DNA from: Amnibacterium endophyticum
Lineage (GTDB): Bacteria; Actinomycetota; Actinomycetes; Actinomycetales; Microbacteriaceae
Length of the DNA: 64,000 bases
Direction: 5' to 3'
Assembly: GCF_042680685.1 (NCBI RefSeq)
Contig: NZ_JBHUEA010000007.1
Location: 1 to 64,000, forward strand
Shown here: one piece after another, positions 1 to 8,039 of the stretch
Numbering within the stretch: position 1 is the first letter of the stretch
How the letters are laid out: each line of letters starts with the position of its first letter
The notes under the pieces: model-generated
The model's input: only the letters and a program-made list of their open reading frames with translations
Told to the model about the DNA's origin: nothing
The model's database searches: none
Made by a program: the position numbers and the translations under genes

Positions 1-1837
1 CGATCAGCTCCCGCCAGCCGCCGGTCGCGCCGCCGCCGGTCCCGGCGGCGAGCCGCCGGCGGCGACGGCGCAGCCGCAGCAGCGCGGGGACGGAGAGCAC
101 CGCCACGACCGCGAGCGCGACCCCGCCGCCCGACGCGGGCCCGGCCGCGGTGCTCGGCGCGGTCGTCGGCTGCTCCTGCACCGGCGCCGACGCGGAGGCC
201 TCGGCGGAGGCGGAGGCCGTGGGCGGCGGCGCGTAGGCGGGCACGGCCCCCTGGCCGGGCGTCGGCTCGAAGCGCACCCAGCCGACGCCGTCGAAGTAGA
301 GCTCGGGCCAGGCGTGCAGGTCGTCGGTCGTCACCGTCCGCGAGGCGCCCGAGCCCTCCGCGTCGCCCGGCTGGTAGCCGACGACGATGCGCGACGGGAT
401 GCCGAGCACCCGCGCCATCACGGCCATCGTCGACGCGTAGTGGATGCAGTAGCCCGCCTTGACGCGCAGGAAGGTGGCGATGACGCCGAGCCCGTCCCCG
501 TCGTAGCCGCGTTCCGCGGGCGTCGTCTCGTCGTACGCGAAGGGCGCGCTCCGCAGCCGGTTCTGGATCGCGAGCGCCTGGTCGTAGGCCGTGCCCGCGT
601 CCGCAGTCCAGGCGCGCGCGGTGCTGGTGATGATCGCCGGCACGCGCGCGGGCAGGGCGGTCGACTGCTGGTCGCCGGCCGGGGCGGTCGTCGAGCTGCG
701 CCGCAGCTCCTCCGGCGTCGCGTCCACCACGGCGCTCTCCACCGTGTAGGGGCCGACCCGGTCCCCGCCGTTCCGGATCAGCGTGAGGCCGCGATCCTCC
801 CACCGGAAGTCGGCGCCGCCGAGCCCCGACACCGCCGTGGCCGGGTAGGGCAGGGGCAGCCGCTCGCCGACGGCCTCGGCCGTCGCGGGGGTGATCACGG
901 TGGTGCGGGTGCCGGCGTAGGCGTTCGCGGACAGGCCCGCGGGGTCCGGCGGCTCGGACGAGCGCAGCGGGCGGCCGTCTGCGGGGTTCGGCTGCCAGAC
1001 GTCGCCGGAGAAGTCCTCGAGCACCGCGAGCCGCAGGTACACGTCCTTGTCGGGCCCGCTCGTGCGGTAGGTGAGCACGTCCGTCGTCGCGCCGCGACGC
1101 AGGTTCTCGCCGAGCCGGACGAGCGGGTCGACGTTCGTCCCGAAGAGCGGCGCGGCCGGCCCCGCCGCGATCGACGCCTGCGGCGCCGGCAGCACGACCT
1201 GGGCCACGAGCGTGAGCACGACGGCGATCGCGCCGCCCGCGGCGAGCCCGCGGATCCGGGGCGGCGCCCCGCGCCGGCGCCGGTCGGCGGCCACCACCAG
1301 CAGCGCGGACGCGGCGACGGCGAGCAGCACCCAGCCGTTCGTGCCGGTCGCGAACGCCTTCCCCGGCACGATGGCGACCGCGAGCACCACGAGCATCCCG
1401 GCGATCGGTGCGCCGAGGCCGACCGCGACCGCGTCGACCACGATCGCCACGAGCGCCGCCCCGACGCCCATCACGAGCGCGAGCTCCGGGGTGCCCTGCG
1501 CGGGCACGGAGTCGAGCGCGATCTGCCGGAACCCCTGCGCGGACACGTCGAGCAGCGCGCTCGCGCTGCCCCGCGCGCCGAGGTCCAGCACGGTCGCGGG
1601 TCCGAGCGTCAGCAGCGTGGCCACGGGCAGCACCGCGGCGGTCGCCAGCATCGCGACGGCCGCGGTGGTCAGCCCGGCGCGGCGGGCGAGCGCCGCGACC
1701 GCGAGGACGACGACGACCAGCAGGAGTGAGCGCCACCACCAGAGCGAGCCCTGCACGACGGGAGCGAAGGACAGCATCGCGAGCATCAGCGCCGCGCCCG
1801 AGGCCGCGGTCACCGCGCCGGCCCGGTCAGCGCGCAC
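1..1837 (-). CDS. Membrane transglutaminase-like protein (DUF3488/TgpA type), 3' end beyond window
   Basis: Third gene of the moxR-DUF58-transglutaminase cassette; 612 codons are visible and the C-terminus lies outside the window. The GTG start at 1837 overlaps the DUF58 stop by 11 bases. The N-terminal third is a run of hydrophobic segments, followed by an extracytoplasmic transglutaminase core with Cys464 in GYCIHYAS and His508 in DDLHAWPELYF. The usual catalytic Asp region reads WVRFEPTPG, so Glu stands where Asp is common. A Pro/Ala/Ser linker, one more membrane helix and an Arg-rich stretch follow. Family knowledge: TgpA-like proteins are inner-membrane enzymes with a periplasmic cysteine-protease fold. 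The substrate here is unknown; a cell-envelope role is inferred from the cassette. Confidence 0.88.
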   Translation of the reverse strand, partial: MRADRAGAVTAASGAALMLAMLSFAPVVQGSLWWWRSLLLVVVVLAVAALARRAGLTTAAVAMLATAAVLPVATLLTLGPATVLDLGARGSASALLDVSAQGFRQIALDSVPAQGTPELALVMGVGAALVAIVVDAVAVGLGAPIAGMLVVLAVAIVPGKAFATGTNGWVLLAVAASALLVVAADRRRRGAPPRIRGLAAGGAIAVVLTLVAQVVLPAPQASIAAGPAAPLFGTNVDPLVRLGENLRRGATTDVLTYRTSGPDKDVYLRLAVLEDFSGDVWQPNPADGRPLRSSEPPDPAGLSANAYAGTRTTVITPATAEAVGERLPLPYPATAVSGLGGADFRWEDRGLTLIRNGGDRVGPYTVESAVVDATPEELRRSSTTAPAGDQQSTALPARVPAIITSTARAWTADAGTAYDQALAIQNRLRSAPFAYDETTPAERGYDGDGLGVIATFLRVKAGYCIHYASTMAVMARVLGIPSRIVVGYQPGDAEGSGASRTVTTDDLHAWPELYFDGVGWVRFEPTPGQGAVPAYAPPPTASASAEASASAPVQEQPTTAPSTAAGPASGGGVALAVVAVLSVPALLRLRRRRRRLAAGTGGGATGGWRELI

Positions 1838-2993
1838 GGGGATCACGCTCCACCGCGAGCACGCGGACGCGCCACCCGCGCGCCGCCTCCGGGGCGGCCG
1901 TGCCGACGTCGCCCGTCACGACGGTGATCAGCCCGTCCGCCCCGCGCGGGGGCGGGGCGAGCCGGCGCAGCGACTGCGTCTCCCCCGTGCCGGTGATCAG
2001 GTGCACCACCTGCACGTCGCCCGTGGCCGCGAGCGCGGCGGCCTCCGGCGGGTGAGGGTGCGCGCTGCCGCGTCCGACCAGGGCGAGCCGCACCAGCCCC
2101 GCCTCCGCCGTGGACGAGGGCGCCTGCCGCCGTCCGGCGACGACGCGGACGGGCGCCTGCCGCGAGCCGAGCTCCGCCACCAGCGAGGCGGCGTGCTCGA
2201 CGGCCGCCTCGAACAGCGCTGCGCTCGGCCAGGCGGCCTGGCGCGTGTCGAGGACGAGGCCGGTCGCCGCCGTCGGCACCGCGGACTCGGTGCGCACCAT
2301 CAGCTCGCCGCGGTGCGCGGTCGCCCGCCAGTCGACCGTGCGCAGCGGGTCGCCGCTGCGGTACTCGCGCGCCACGAGGTCGCGCTGGTCGCCGATCGCC
2401 CCGAGCACGGAGCCGGCACCGGCGTCCGGGTCCGACCGCCGCAGCGAGGTGGGCGCCTCGACGTCCGAGAGCCGCGGCAGCACGATCACCCGGTCGGTCG
2501 GGCCGACCCGGCGGCTGGAGACGACGAGGCGCAGCGGGTCCGTGCGGTGCACGCGCAGCGGGCCGATCGGCACCTCGCCGCGCACGCGGCCGCGCACCTC
2601 GTACTCGAGCAGCGTCGCCGGCCGGCCGGGGCGCAGGGCCGGCAGCCGGCCCGAGACGTGCCCCGTCACCGCGACCGAGTGCGGCAGCTGCTCGGACCAC
2701 TCGAGCGCGCCCGCGGCCGAGCCGCGGAGGATGAGCCGCACCCGCACCGGCTCGCGCTGCAGCGCGATGCCGGGGTCGATCCGGCGCTCGACCTGCACGT
2801 CCGAAGGCGCGAGGACGACGACGACGAGCGCAGCGACGACGGCGCCGAGCAGGAACAGGGCGACCGCGAGCAGGGCGGACCAGCCGGACGCGTAGGCCGC
2901 GACCATGCCGACCACCCCGCCGGCGACGAAGACGCCGCCCCGGATGGTCGGCCGGGCCGCGCGCAGGCGGTCCAGCAGTGCCCCGCTCCGCAT
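1827..2993 (-). CDS. DUF58 domain protein (membrane-anchored, vWA-like)
   Basis: The 388-residue protein has two N-terminal hydrophobic segments (about residues 17-62), then a beta-rich region, then the DUF58 signature around REYRSGDPLRTVDW, which defines the family. DUF58 proteins normally sit between a MoxR AAA+ ATPase and a transglutaminase, as here. Its ATG follows the moxR stop TAG directly (TAGATG) and its end overlaps the transglutaminase start, so the three are very probably translated together. The role is inferred: an adaptor between the ATPase and the membrane enzyme. Confidence 0.9.
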   Translation of the reverse strand: MRSGALLDRLRAARPTIRGGVFVAGGVVGMVAAYASGWSALLAVALFLLGAVVAALVVVVLAPSDVQVERRIDPGIALQREPVRVRLILRGSAAGALEWSEQLPHSVAVTGHVSGRLPALRPGRPATLLEYEVRGRVRGEVPIGPLRVHRTDPLRLVVSSRRVGPTDRVIVLPRLSDVEAPTSLRRSDPDAGAGSVLGAIGDQRDLVAREYRSGDPLRTVDWRATAHRGELMVRTESAVPTAATGLVLDTRQAAWPSAALFEAAVEHAASLVAELGSRQAPVRVVAGRRQAPSSTAEAGLVRLALVGRGSAHPHPPEAAALAATGDVQVVHLITGTGETQSLRRLAPPPRGADGLITVVTGDVGTAAPEAARGWRVRVLAVERDPRAR

Positions 2994-3977
2994 CTACTGC
3001 AGAGGGACGGGGACGCCGGCGACGATCTGGGTGACGAGCCGCTGCGCGTCCGCGTCGAGCGAGCCCTGCTGCTCGAAGCCGCTGCGGCGCAGCACGAGGC
3101 GGTGGGCGAGCACCGGGCCGGCCAGCGCCTCCACGTCGTCGGGCAGCACGAAGTCGCGGCCGTCCAGCACGGCCGCGGCCTTGGCGGCGCGCAGCAGCTG
3201 GAGGCTCGCGCGCGGGCTGGCGCCGAGGCGGACCTCGGAGTGCCGCCGGGTCGCGGCCGTGATGCGCAGCACGTACGTCTCGACCGCCGGCGAGACGAAC
3301 ACCTCGCGGGCGGCTCGGATCAGCTCGGACAGCTCGCCGGCCGCGAGCGCCGGCTCGAGCGCCTCCAGCGGCCGGGTGGCGCCGTGCGAGCGGAGCATCT
3401 CCCGCTCCGCCTTCTCGTCCGGGTAGCCCATCGAGATCCGCGCCATGAAGCGGTCCCGCTGCGCCTCGGGCAGCACGTAGGTGCCCTCCATGTCCACCGG
3501 GTTCTGGGTCGCGACGACCATGAACGGATCCGGCAGCGGCCAGGTGGCGCCGTCGACGGTGACCTGCGCCTCCTCCATGCACTCCAGCAGCGCCGCCTGC
3601 GTCTTCGGGGAGGCGCGGTTGATCTCGTCGCCGACGACGACGTTCGCGAAGACGGCGCCGGGCTTGAACTCGAACCGCGCGACCGACTGGTCGAAGACGC
3701 TGACGCCCGTGACGTCGGACGGCAGCAGGTCCGGGGTGAACTGGATGCGGCTGATCGTGCCGCCGGTGGCGCGGGCGAGCGCCTTCGCGAGCATCGTCTT
3801 GCCCACGCCGGGCACGTCCTCGAGCAGCAGGTGGCCGCCCGCCAGCATGACGGCGAGCGCCGAGCGGATGACGTCCTCCTTGCCGTCGATCACGGTGGCG
3901 ACGGCGGCGACGATCCGTTCACCGGCGTCGCGGACCTCCTCCGCGGCTCGGGCGTCCAGCGTGGAGCGGTCCGTCAT
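2994..3977 (-). CDS. MoxR family AAA+ ATPase
   Basis: A 327-residue AAA+ ATPase, the usual MoxR length. Walker A is GVGKT (57-61), Walker B is VVVGDEIN (113-120), sensor 1 is ATQN (156-159), and the MoxR-typical QAALLECMEE follows Walker B. The ATG at 3977 is chosen because GAGGAAGG lies just upstream; the frame stays open further upstream but without start signals. First gene of the cassette with DUF58 and the transglutaminase. MoxR proteins act as chaperone-like remodelers that mature partner proteins; the partner here is unknown. Confidence 0.92.
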   Translation of the reverse strand: MTDRSTLDARAAEEVRDAGERIVAAVATVIDGKEDVIRSALAVMLAGGHLLLEDVPGVGKTMLAKALARATGGTISRIQFTPDLLPSDVTGVSVFDQSVARFEFKPGAVFANVVVGDEINRASPKTQAALLECMEEAQVTVDGATWPLPDPFMVVATQNPVDMEGTYVLPEAQRDRFMARISMGYPDEKAEREMLRSHGATRPLEALEPALAAGELSELIRAAREVFVSPAVETYVLRITAATRRHSEVRLGASPRASLQLLRAAKAAAVLDGRDFVLPDDVEALAGPVLAHRLVLRRSGFEQQGSLDADAQRLVTQIVAGVPVPLQ

Positions 3978-4008
3978 CGGTGCCTTCCTCGGGTAGCGCA
4001 GCCGTCCC

Positions 4009-4014
4009 ACGATA
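4009..4014 (-). promoter_or_regulatory. Candidate -10 element of the moxR cassette
   Basis: TATCGT on the minus strand, about 31 bases before the moxR ATG. It allows a short leader carrying the GAGGAAGG ribosome binding site. No clear -35 is seen. Confidence 0.35.
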
Positions 4015-4094
4015 AGCGAGCGGAGCCGCGCAGCGGTGCGGGCGCAGGGACTTCGTAGGTCGCGGGCGGCCGAGCGCGCCCGCGGGGGCGCCCC

Positions 4095-4100
4095 TAGGCT
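4095..4100 (+). promoter_or_regulatory. -10 element giving a leaderless purU mRNA
   Basis: TAGGCT followed by six bases (GACGCC) and then the GTG start of purU. This spacing puts the transcription start on or next to the start codon. No Shine-Dalgarno sequence is present. Confidence 0.6.
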
Positions 4101-4106
4101 GACGCC

Positions 4107-4967
4107 GTGACCGACGCGGCAGGCACCCACCGGGTCCTCACCTTCGTCTGCGCCGACCGGCCCGGCATCGTCCACGCCCTGTCGGGCGCGCTCGTCGATG
4201 CGGGCGGCAACATCACGGAGAGCCAGCAGTTCTCGAGCGAGGACACCGGCCGGTTCTTCATCCGCCTGCAGGTGGAGGCGGACGCGACCGCGGAGCGCCT
4301 GGCCGCGCACCTCGACCCGGTCGCGCGCCGGTTCGAGGCGGAGTGGCGGATCGACGTCGTCGGGCGCCCGATGCGCACCCTCGTGCTCGTGTCGACGGCG
4401 GGCCACTGCCTGAACGACCTGCTGTTCCGCCGGCGCAGCGGCCAGCTGCCGATCGAGATCCCGCTCGTGCTCGGCAACCACCGCGACCTCGAGGGGCTCG
4501 CCGACTTCTACGGCGTCCCGTTCGAGGCGCGCGCGGTGACCTCGCCCGAGACGAAGCGCGCGTTCGAGCAGCGGGTCCTCGCCGCGGTCGACGAGCTCGG
4601 CATCGAGCTCGTCGTCCTGGCGCGCTACATGCAGATCCTGTCGCCCGAGCTGTGCGAGCGGCTCGCGGGCCGCGCGATCAACATCCACCACTCGTTCCTG
4701 CCCGGCTTCAAGGGTGCGAACCCCTACCGCCAGGCGCACGCCCGCGGCGTCAAGCTGATCGGCGCGACGGCGCACTTCGTCACGGCCGACCTCGACGAGG
4801 GGCCGATCATCGAGCAGGAGGTCGTCCGGGTCGACCACGCCTCCAGCGCGCGCGAGCTCGTCTCCATCGGGCAGGACCAGGAGAGCCGCACGCTGTCGCG
4901 GGCCGTGCGCTGGTTCGCGGAGCACCGGGTGCTGCAGGACGGCGCCCGCACGATCATCTTCCGCTGA
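4107..4967 (+). CDS. purU: Formyltetrahydrofolate deformylase
   Basis: Hydrolyses 10-formyl-THF to formate and THF, which supplies formate and balances one-carbon units. The 286-residue protein has an N-terminal ACT domain (about 9-80, including DRPGIVHALSG) and a formyltransferase-fold domain (about 88-286). Catalytic residues are visible: Asn192 and His194 in INIHHSFLPGFKG and Asp230 in DLDEGPII. The GTG start sits six bases after a TAGGCT hexamer, which fixes it as leaderless. PurN at 13649 shares the catalytic fold but lacks the ACT domain, which separates the two enzymes. Confidence 0.95.
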   Translation: MTDAAGTHRVLTFVCADRPGIVHALSGALVDAGGNITESQQFSSEDTGRFFIRLQVEADATAERLAAHLDPVARRFEAEWRIDVVGRPMRTLVLVSTAGHCLNDLLFRRRSGQLPIEIPLVLGNHRDLEGLADFYGVPFEARAVTSPETKRAFEQRVLAAVDELGIELVVLARYMQILSPELCERLAGRAINIHHSFLPGFKGANPYRQAHARGVKLIGATAHFVTADLDEGPIIEQEVVRVDHASSARELVSIGQDQESRTLSRAVRWFAEHRVLQDGARTIIFR

Positions 4968-5168
4968 GCGCGGCTCGATCCCCGTCCGCTCGGCGCCGTC
5001 GCGCTCGACGTCGTGGGCCGGCCGACGGGCGCGCCGCGCCTCGTCGGACGGAGGTCGTGACGCGCACCGGCGGCGAGCAGGCCGCGGTCGGGTCCGGACA
5101 CCGCACGCGGAGGCCCGGGGTCGCGCTCCTTGCCTCCCTGCGGGCTTCACGGACCGGACCGCCGGCCG

Positions 5169-5507
5169 TCAACCGGTCGGCAGCGCGGCGTCGTCGTCCG
5201 GGTCCGCCAGACCGGGCCCGTCGGAGGCGGGGATCGGGAGCTCGAGGGACGCGATCCGGCGGCGCAGCTCCGCGACCGCGGGCGCGGCGTCGCCCTCGAA
5301 CGGCTCGTCGTCCTCGTAGACCGTGATCTGGCTCGAGGGCCCGAGCAGCAGCGAGACCTCCTGCAGCCGACCGCCCTCCGGCAGCGCCAGGATCCGGACG
5401 GTGTCGGCCCGACCGAGCCGCGCGAGCCGCGCGGCGTAGTCGAGCACCAGCGCGGCCACCTCGCCGTCCGTGCCGACGACGGCGTCCGCGTACGCGATCC
5501 GCTTCAC
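5169..5507 (-). CDS. Small hypothetical protein coupled to the DUF7882-like gene
   Basis: A 112-residue protein I do not recognise. The start is taken as the GTG at 5507, which overlaps the stop of the preceding gene as GTGA; a longer frame upstream is only an overlap. The N-terminal half (KRIAYADAVVGTDGEVAALVLDY and onward, about residues 2-62) looks like an alternating strand/helix fold. The tail is acidic (DDEPFEGDAA, DPDDDAALPTG). It has no signal peptide or membrane helix, so it is predicted cytosolic. It probably works with the upstream partner. Confidence 0.7.
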   Translation of the reverse strand: MKRIAYADAVVGTDGEVAALVLDYAARLARLGRADTVRILALPEGGRLQEVSLLLGPSSQITVYEDDEPFEGDAAPAVAELRRRIASLELPIPASDGPGLADPDDDAALPTG

Positions 5508-5812
5508 CGTCCCGGACCGTCCGGCTCCGGGACGAGGCGCAGCCCCGAGGGCTGGTTCGCCGCGTCCCGGAGCACCCGCAGCCACTCGCGGTTCACCGAG
5601 GGCTCCCGGCTGCCGGCGTACTTGAAGGTGATGGGCACGCCCGGCGAGATCCAGATCGACCCGTGGCCGTCGCCGACGCCGGGCTCGTCCTTCCAGCTGA
5701 AGGGGAAGGACTCGTGCGCCCGCAGCTTGCCGTAGATGACGAGCTGCAGGTGGGCCAGCGCCCGGTCGTCGATCGGGATCGGCTGGTTCGTGTTGTAGAC
5801 CAGGGAGCCCAT
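5504..5812 (-). CDS. DUF7882-like small protein
   Basis: A 102-residue protein starting MGSLVYNTNQPIPIDDRALA. The pattern IDDRALAHLQLVI, KLR, ESFPFSW, SIWISPGVPITFKY and a C-terminal GLRLVPEP resembles a small Microbacteriaceae family I recall as DUF7882, sometimes mislabelled as an ATP-dependent DNA ligase; no ligase motif is present. It begins 7 bases after the icd stop and ends in a GTGA overlap with the next small gene, so icd and the two small genes form one unit. Function unknown. Confidence 0.75.
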   Translation of the reverse strand: MGSLVYNTNQPIPIDDRALAHLQLVIYGKLRAHESFPFSWKDEPGVGDGHGSIWISPGVPITFKYAGSREPSVNREWLRVLRDAANQPSGLRLVPEPDGPGR

Positions 5813-5819
5813 GATGGGG

Positions 5820-7037
5820 TCAGCCGAGTCGCTTCTGCAGGTTCTCGGCGAGGGTCGCGAGGAACTCCTCGGTGGTCTGCCACTGCTGGTCCGGCCCGAC
5901 CAGCAGCGCCAGGTCCTTGGTCATCGCGCCGCTCTCGACCGTCTTCACGACGACGTCCTCGAGGGTGTCGGCGAACTCGATGAGCGCCTGGTTGCCGTCC
6001 AGCTTGCCGCGGTGGGCGAGGCCCCGCGTCCACGCGTAGATCGAGGCGATCGGGTTGGTCGACGTGGGCTTGCCCTGCTGGTGCTGGCGGTAGTGCCGGG
6101 TCACGGTGCCGTGCGCGGCCTCCGCCTCGACGACCTTGCCGTCCGGCGTGGTCAGGACGCTCGTCATCAGGCCGAGGGAGCCGAAGCCCTGCGCCACGGT
6201 GTCGGACTGCACGTCGCCGTCGTAGTTCTTGCAGGCCCAGACGTAGCCGCCCTCCCACTTGAGCGACGAGGCGACCATGTCGTCGATCAGCCGGTGCTCG
6301 TAGGTGAGCCCCTTCTCGGCGAAGCGGTCGGCGTACTCGGCGTCGAAGACCTCCTGGAACAGGTCCTTGAAGCGGCCGTCGTAGGCCTTGAGGATCGTGT
6401 TCTTCGTCGACAGGTAGACCGGGTAGTCGCGGGCGAGGCCGTAGTTGAACGAGGCGCGCGCGAAGTCGCGGATCGACTCGTCGAGGTTGTACATCGCCAT
6501 CGCGACGCCGCCGCCGGGGCTCTGGAACACCTCGAAGGACTGCGCCTCGGAGCCGTCGTCCGGCTGGAAGCTGATGGTCAGCGTGCCCTGGCCCTCGAAC
6601 TTGAAGTCCGTCGCGCGGTACTGGTCGCCGAACGCGTGGCGGCCGATCACGATCGGCTTGTTCCAGCCGGGGACGAGCCGCGGGATGTTCGAGATCACGA
6701 TGGGCTCGCGGAAGATGACGCCGCCGAGGATGTTGCGGATCGTCCCGTTCGGGCTCTTCCACATCTTCTTCAGCCCGAACTCCTCCACGCGGGCCTCGTC
6801 CGGCGTGATCGTCGCGCACTTCACGCCGACGCCGTGCTTCTTGATCGCGTTCGCCGCGTCGATCGTGATGCGGTCGTCGGTCTCGTCCCGCTTCTCGATG
6901 CCGAGGTCGTAGTACTCGAGGTCGATGTCGAGGTACGGGTGGATCAGCGTGTCCTTGATCGACTGCCAGATGATCCGCGTCATCTCGTCGCCGTCCAGCT
7001 CGACGACCGTGCCCTCGACCTTGATCTTGTCCGCCAC
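5820..7037 (-). CDS. icd: NADP-dependent isocitrate dehydrogenase, homodimeric eukaryote-like type
   Basis: Oxidatively decarboxylates isocitrate to 2-oxoglutarate in the TCA cycle. The 405-residue length and motifs such as VELDGDEMTRIIW, SPNGTIRNILGG, GWNKPIVIGRHAFGDQY and EAAHGTVTRHYR belong to the subfamily that includes human IDH1, not to the monomeric enzyme of corynebacteria or the E. coli type. The start is the GTG at 7037, set by GAGGAGA seven to eight bases upstream; a longer frame to 7058 would bury this site. Two small genes of unknown role follow at once. Confidence 0.96.
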   Translation of the reverse strand: MADKIKVEGTVVELDGDEMTRIIWQSIKDTLIHPYLDIDLEYYDLGIEKRDETDDRITIDAANAIKKHGVGVKCATITPDEARVEEFGLKKMWKSPNGTIRNILGGVIFREPIVISNIPRLVPGWNKPIVIGRHAFGDQYRATDFKFEGQGTLTISFQPDDGSEAQSFEVFQSPGGGVAMAMYNLDESIRDFARASFNYGLARDYPVYLSTKNTILKAYDGRFKDLFQEVFDAEYADRFAEKGLTYEHRLIDDMVASSLKWEGGYVWACKNYDGDVQSDTVAQGFGSLGLMTSVLTTPDGKVVEAEAAHGTVTRHYRQHQQGKPTSTNPIASIYAWTRGLAHRGKLDGNQALIEFADTLEDVVVKTVESGAMTKDLALLVGPDQQWQTTEEFLATLAENLQKRLG

Positions 7038-7138
7038 GCGAGCTCTCCTCTTCGTCATCCGCGCCGTTGCGCCGATCCACAGTACAAGCGGAGCCGATGC
7101 GCCTCCTGGGCCCGCGTGCCGCCGGGGCCGCCGCTCGG

Positions 7139-7144
7139 TAGCCT
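7139..7144 (+). promoter_or_regulatory. -10 element giving a leaderless GNAT mRNA
   Basis: TAGCCT followed by six bases and the GTG at 7151. Same geometry as the purU promoter. Confidence 0.55.
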
Positions 7145-7150
7145 GAGGGC

Positions 7151-7603
7151 GTGCCGGACCTCCACCTCGAACCCCTCTCCGCCGCGACGGCCTCCGCGGC
7201 GAACGGCCTGACGCTGAAGCCGGGGCAGGAGCAGTACGCGACGCCGGTCTCGCACGTGGAGACCGAGGCGACGATCTCGCCCACCGCGGCGTGGCCGCGG
7301 GTGGTCCTCGACGGCGACGAGGTCGTCGGGTTCATCAAGGGCAGTTTCGACATGGACGAGCCGCGCCCGGAGTTCCGCTGCTGCATCTGGCAGATCAACG
7401 TGAAGGCCTCCGCGCAGGGCCGCGGCGTCGGCCGGTTCGCCGTGCACGGCCTCGCGGACGAGGCCCGCGCCCGCGGCTTCACGCGCCTGACGGTGATCTA
7501 CGAGCCCGGCGAGGCCGGCCCGGAGGCGTTCTTCCACCACGTCGGGTTCCAGGACGTCGGCGAGACCGCGTTCGGCGAGACGGTCGCCGCGCTCGACCTC
7601 TGA
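7151..7603 (+). CDS. GNAT family N-acetyltransferase
   Basis: A 150-residue GNAT protein. The acetyl-CoA binding motif A is QINVKASAQGRGVGRFAVHGLADEARARG (about residues 80-108), with the Q/R-x-x-G-x-G/A loop as QGRGVG. Arrangement and length resemble spermidine/diamine-type acetyltransferases, but the substrate cannot be read from sequence. The GTG start follows a TAGCCT hexamer, and the alkyltransferase-like gene follows 13 bases after the stop, so the two are probably one transcript. Confidence 0.85.
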   Translation: MPDLHLEPLSAATASAANGLTLKPGQEQYATPVSHVETEATISPTAAWPRVVLDGDEVVGFIKGSFDMDEPRPEFRCCIWQINVKASAQGRGVGRFAVHGLADEARARGFTRLTVIYEPGEAGPEAFFHHVGFQDVGETAFGETVAALDL

Positions 7604-7616
7604 CCCTCCCCGCCCC

Positions 7617-8024
7617 GTGAGCCCGGTCTTCGAGACGAGCGGCGACTACACGGAGGCCGTGCTGCAGGTCGTCGCGACGATCCCGCCCGGCCGCGTCATG
7701 ACCTACGGCGACGTCGCGTGGGTCTTCGGCCGCCCGGGCGCCCGGGCCGTCGGCATGGTGCTGCGCTACCACGGCAGCGGGCTGCCCTGGTGGCGCGTGA
7801 TCCGAGCCGGCGGCCACCCGCCGACCGGGCACGAGGCCGCGGCCCGCGCGCACTACGAGGCCGAGGGCACCCCGCTGCTGCCGGCGACCACACCGGCCGG
7901 GTACCGCATCGACCTCCCCCGCGCCGCCTGGAACCCCCACGACCGCGCCCTCGAGCAGGAGATCCGACCCGCAGCAGGAGATCCGACGGGCGGATCTCCT
8001 GCTGCAGGGCCGACGTCCTGCTGA
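7617..8024 (+). CDS. Alkyltransferase-like (ATL) DNA-binding protein
   Basis: An MGMT-fold protein of 135 residues. It keeps the nucleotide-flipping Tyr30 (VMTYGDVA) and the Arg finger (Arg43 in ARAVG), but the acceptor cysteine motif PCHRV is PWWRV (57-61), with Trp58 in place of Cys. It therefore cannot accept alkyl groups; ATL proteins flag O6-alkylguanine for nucleotide excision repair. The conserved domain ends near residue 108. The last 25 or so residues are encoded by a short direct repeat and a perfect 15-bp hairpin (7971-8005), so this tail is probably not functional protein. The GTG start has no clear ribosome binding site. Confidence 0.88.
   Translation: MSPVFETSGDYTEAVLQVVATIPPGRVMTYGDVAWVFGRPGARAVGMVLRYHGSGLPWWRVIRAGGHPPTGHEAAARAHYEAEGTPLLPATTPAGYRIDLPRAAWNPHDRALEQEIRPAAGDPTGGSPAAGPTSC
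7971..8005. terminator. Perfect 15-bp inverted repeat, likely bidirectional terminator
   Basis: Arms 7971-7985 and 7991-8005 are exact reverse complements around a 5-base loop. The repeat lies at the meeting point of the ATL gene (+) and the ABC exporter operon (-). It is inside the last codons of the ATL frame. No long U tract follows on either strand. Confidence 0.6.
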
Positions 8025-8039
8025 CGGGCTCGCGCCGCG

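Noticed and set aside
314..4058. Long plus-strand open frames across the moxR cassette
   Set aside because: They are antisense shadows of high-GC genes: the proteins are Arg/Pro/Ala-rich without motifs, while the minus strand has MoxR, DUF58 and transglutaminase motifs.
4968..5168. Gene between purU and the small hypothetical gene
   Set aside because: Short frames are Arg-rich shadows without start signals; nothing is seen there.
5504..5812. ATP-dependent DNA ligase for the DUF7882-like protein
   Set aside because: Homologues sometimes carry this name, but a 102-residue protein has no KxDG motif or ligase domain.
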